DNA of 50,876 nucleotides, taken from the NCBI RefSeq assembly GCF_000434895.1, contig NZ_FR892806.1, positions 1-50,876 on the forward strand. The letters are read 5' to 3'. The position numbers were made by a program, and so were the translations under genes. This stretch comes from Phascolarctobacterium succinatutens CAG:287 (lineage in GTDB: Bacteria > Bacillota > Negativicutes > Acidaminococcales > Acidaminococcaceae). Below, piece after piece: positions 50,687-50,876 of the stretch. The notes under the pieces were generated by a model. It searched no databases. It was not told where the DNA came from and saw only the letters and a program-made list of their open reading frames with translations. The stretch's first letter is position 1, and each line of letters begins with the position of its first letter.

Positions 50687-50876
50687 GTGCAGGCTTTAGA
50701 GGGTATTCGTGTGCTTGATTTGTCACGGCTGCTGCCGGGACCGTATTGTACAATGCTGCTGGCCGATTTCGGCGCAGAGGTTATCAAAATCGAAGAGCCG
50801 GAACGGGGCGATTATGCCCGCAGTTTTCCGCCGTTCCTCAAGGATTTCGGTTACTGGCATCTGCAGCTGAACCGCA
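50687..50876 (+). CDS. CaiB/BaiF family CoA-transferase, 5' part only (cut by window end)
   Basis: A GTG at 50687 with AAGGGGG upstream opens a frame that runs to the window end (63 codons). It begins MQALEGIRVLDLSRLLPGPY, then CTMLLADFGAEVIKIEEPER and GDYARSFPPFL, the unmistakable N-terminus of family III CoA-transferases. The catalytic Asp, expected near residue 165-170, lies beyond the edge. These enzymes move CoA between carboxylic acids (carnitine, bile acids, formate/oxalate, benzylsuccinate). It starts 42 bases after the methyltransferase gene without a terminator, so cotranscription is possible. Confidence 0.9.
   Translation, partial: MQALEGIRVLDLSRLLPGPYCTMLLADFGAEVIKIEEPERGDYARSFPPFLKDFGYWHLQLNR

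Noticed and set aside
1..50876. CRISPR arrays, tRNA or rRNA genes
   Set aside because: No regularly spaced repeats, cloverleaf-like tRNA sequences or conserved rRNA blocks were seen on either strand by reading; a dedicated search was not possible.

Overview
The window looks like a chromosomal segment of a diderm Firmicute (class Negativicutes, perhaps an Acidaminococcaceae such as Phascolarctobacterium). The class-level call rests on the mixture: a full outer-membrane TonB-dependent receptor sits beside typical Firmicute control devices (a Phe T-box leader, a SAM-I riboswitch, strong GG-rich ribosome binding sites, TTGACA/TATAAT promoters and many U-tailed intrinsic terminators). The genus is inference. 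No rRNA, tRNA, CRISPR array or complete IS was seen. The left edge holds what looks like the last 90 bases of an IS200/IS605-type (TnpB) element.

Layout. 132-5248: outer-membrane receptor, substrate-binding lipoprotein, HutW/ChuW-type radical SAM protein and flavodoxin, read as a heme uptake and anaerobic heme degradation locus. 5458-10902: a complete Opp/Dpp-type peptide ABC transporter. 11108-12154: a lower-GC fic gene with TAAGGGAAT repeats around its promoter, bracketed by two diverged copies of a terminator-plus-hairpin unit. 12324-16185: T-box, pheS, pheT. 16353-18756: a KynB-like cyclase, a ComEC-like metallo-hydrolase and a small secreted protein. 18759-23516: a NUDIX hydrolase, a PLD-helicase-DUF3427 protein, an HNH endonuclease and an unknown protein, the best candidate for an undescribed (defence-like) system. 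23553-24780: a small peptide deformylase and an HExxH protein. On the minus strand, 24857-28065: feoA-feoB and a glycosyltransferase-51 protein.

28304-36826 is the arginine pathway: argC, argJ, argB, argD, argF in one run, then argG-argH from its own promoter. ArgJ recycles the acetyl group, so glutamate to arginine is nearly complete here apart from carbamoyl phosphate synthesis. A palindrome over the argC -10 box and related half-sites at argG are candidate ArgR operators. The gap after argH holds the decayed 5' end of a P-loop ATPase gene, followed on the minus strand by an SNF-family sodium symporter gene broken by a 32-bp imperfect tandem duplication.

38806-39117 is a compact transcription unit for a 31-residue membrane peptide whose frame stays open beyond its UAG. 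Then come a hydantoinase/oxoprolinase-like protein translationally coupled to a histone-deacetylase-fold protein, rdgB-yfcE, a malic enzyme with two-subunit class I fumarase (malate/fumarate/pyruvate metabolism), a SAM-riboswitch-controlled orphan metQ, an AAA-ATPase/PD-(D/E)XK protein, an RlmI-like methyltransferase, and the first 63 codons of a CaiB/BaiF CoA-transferase running off the right edge.
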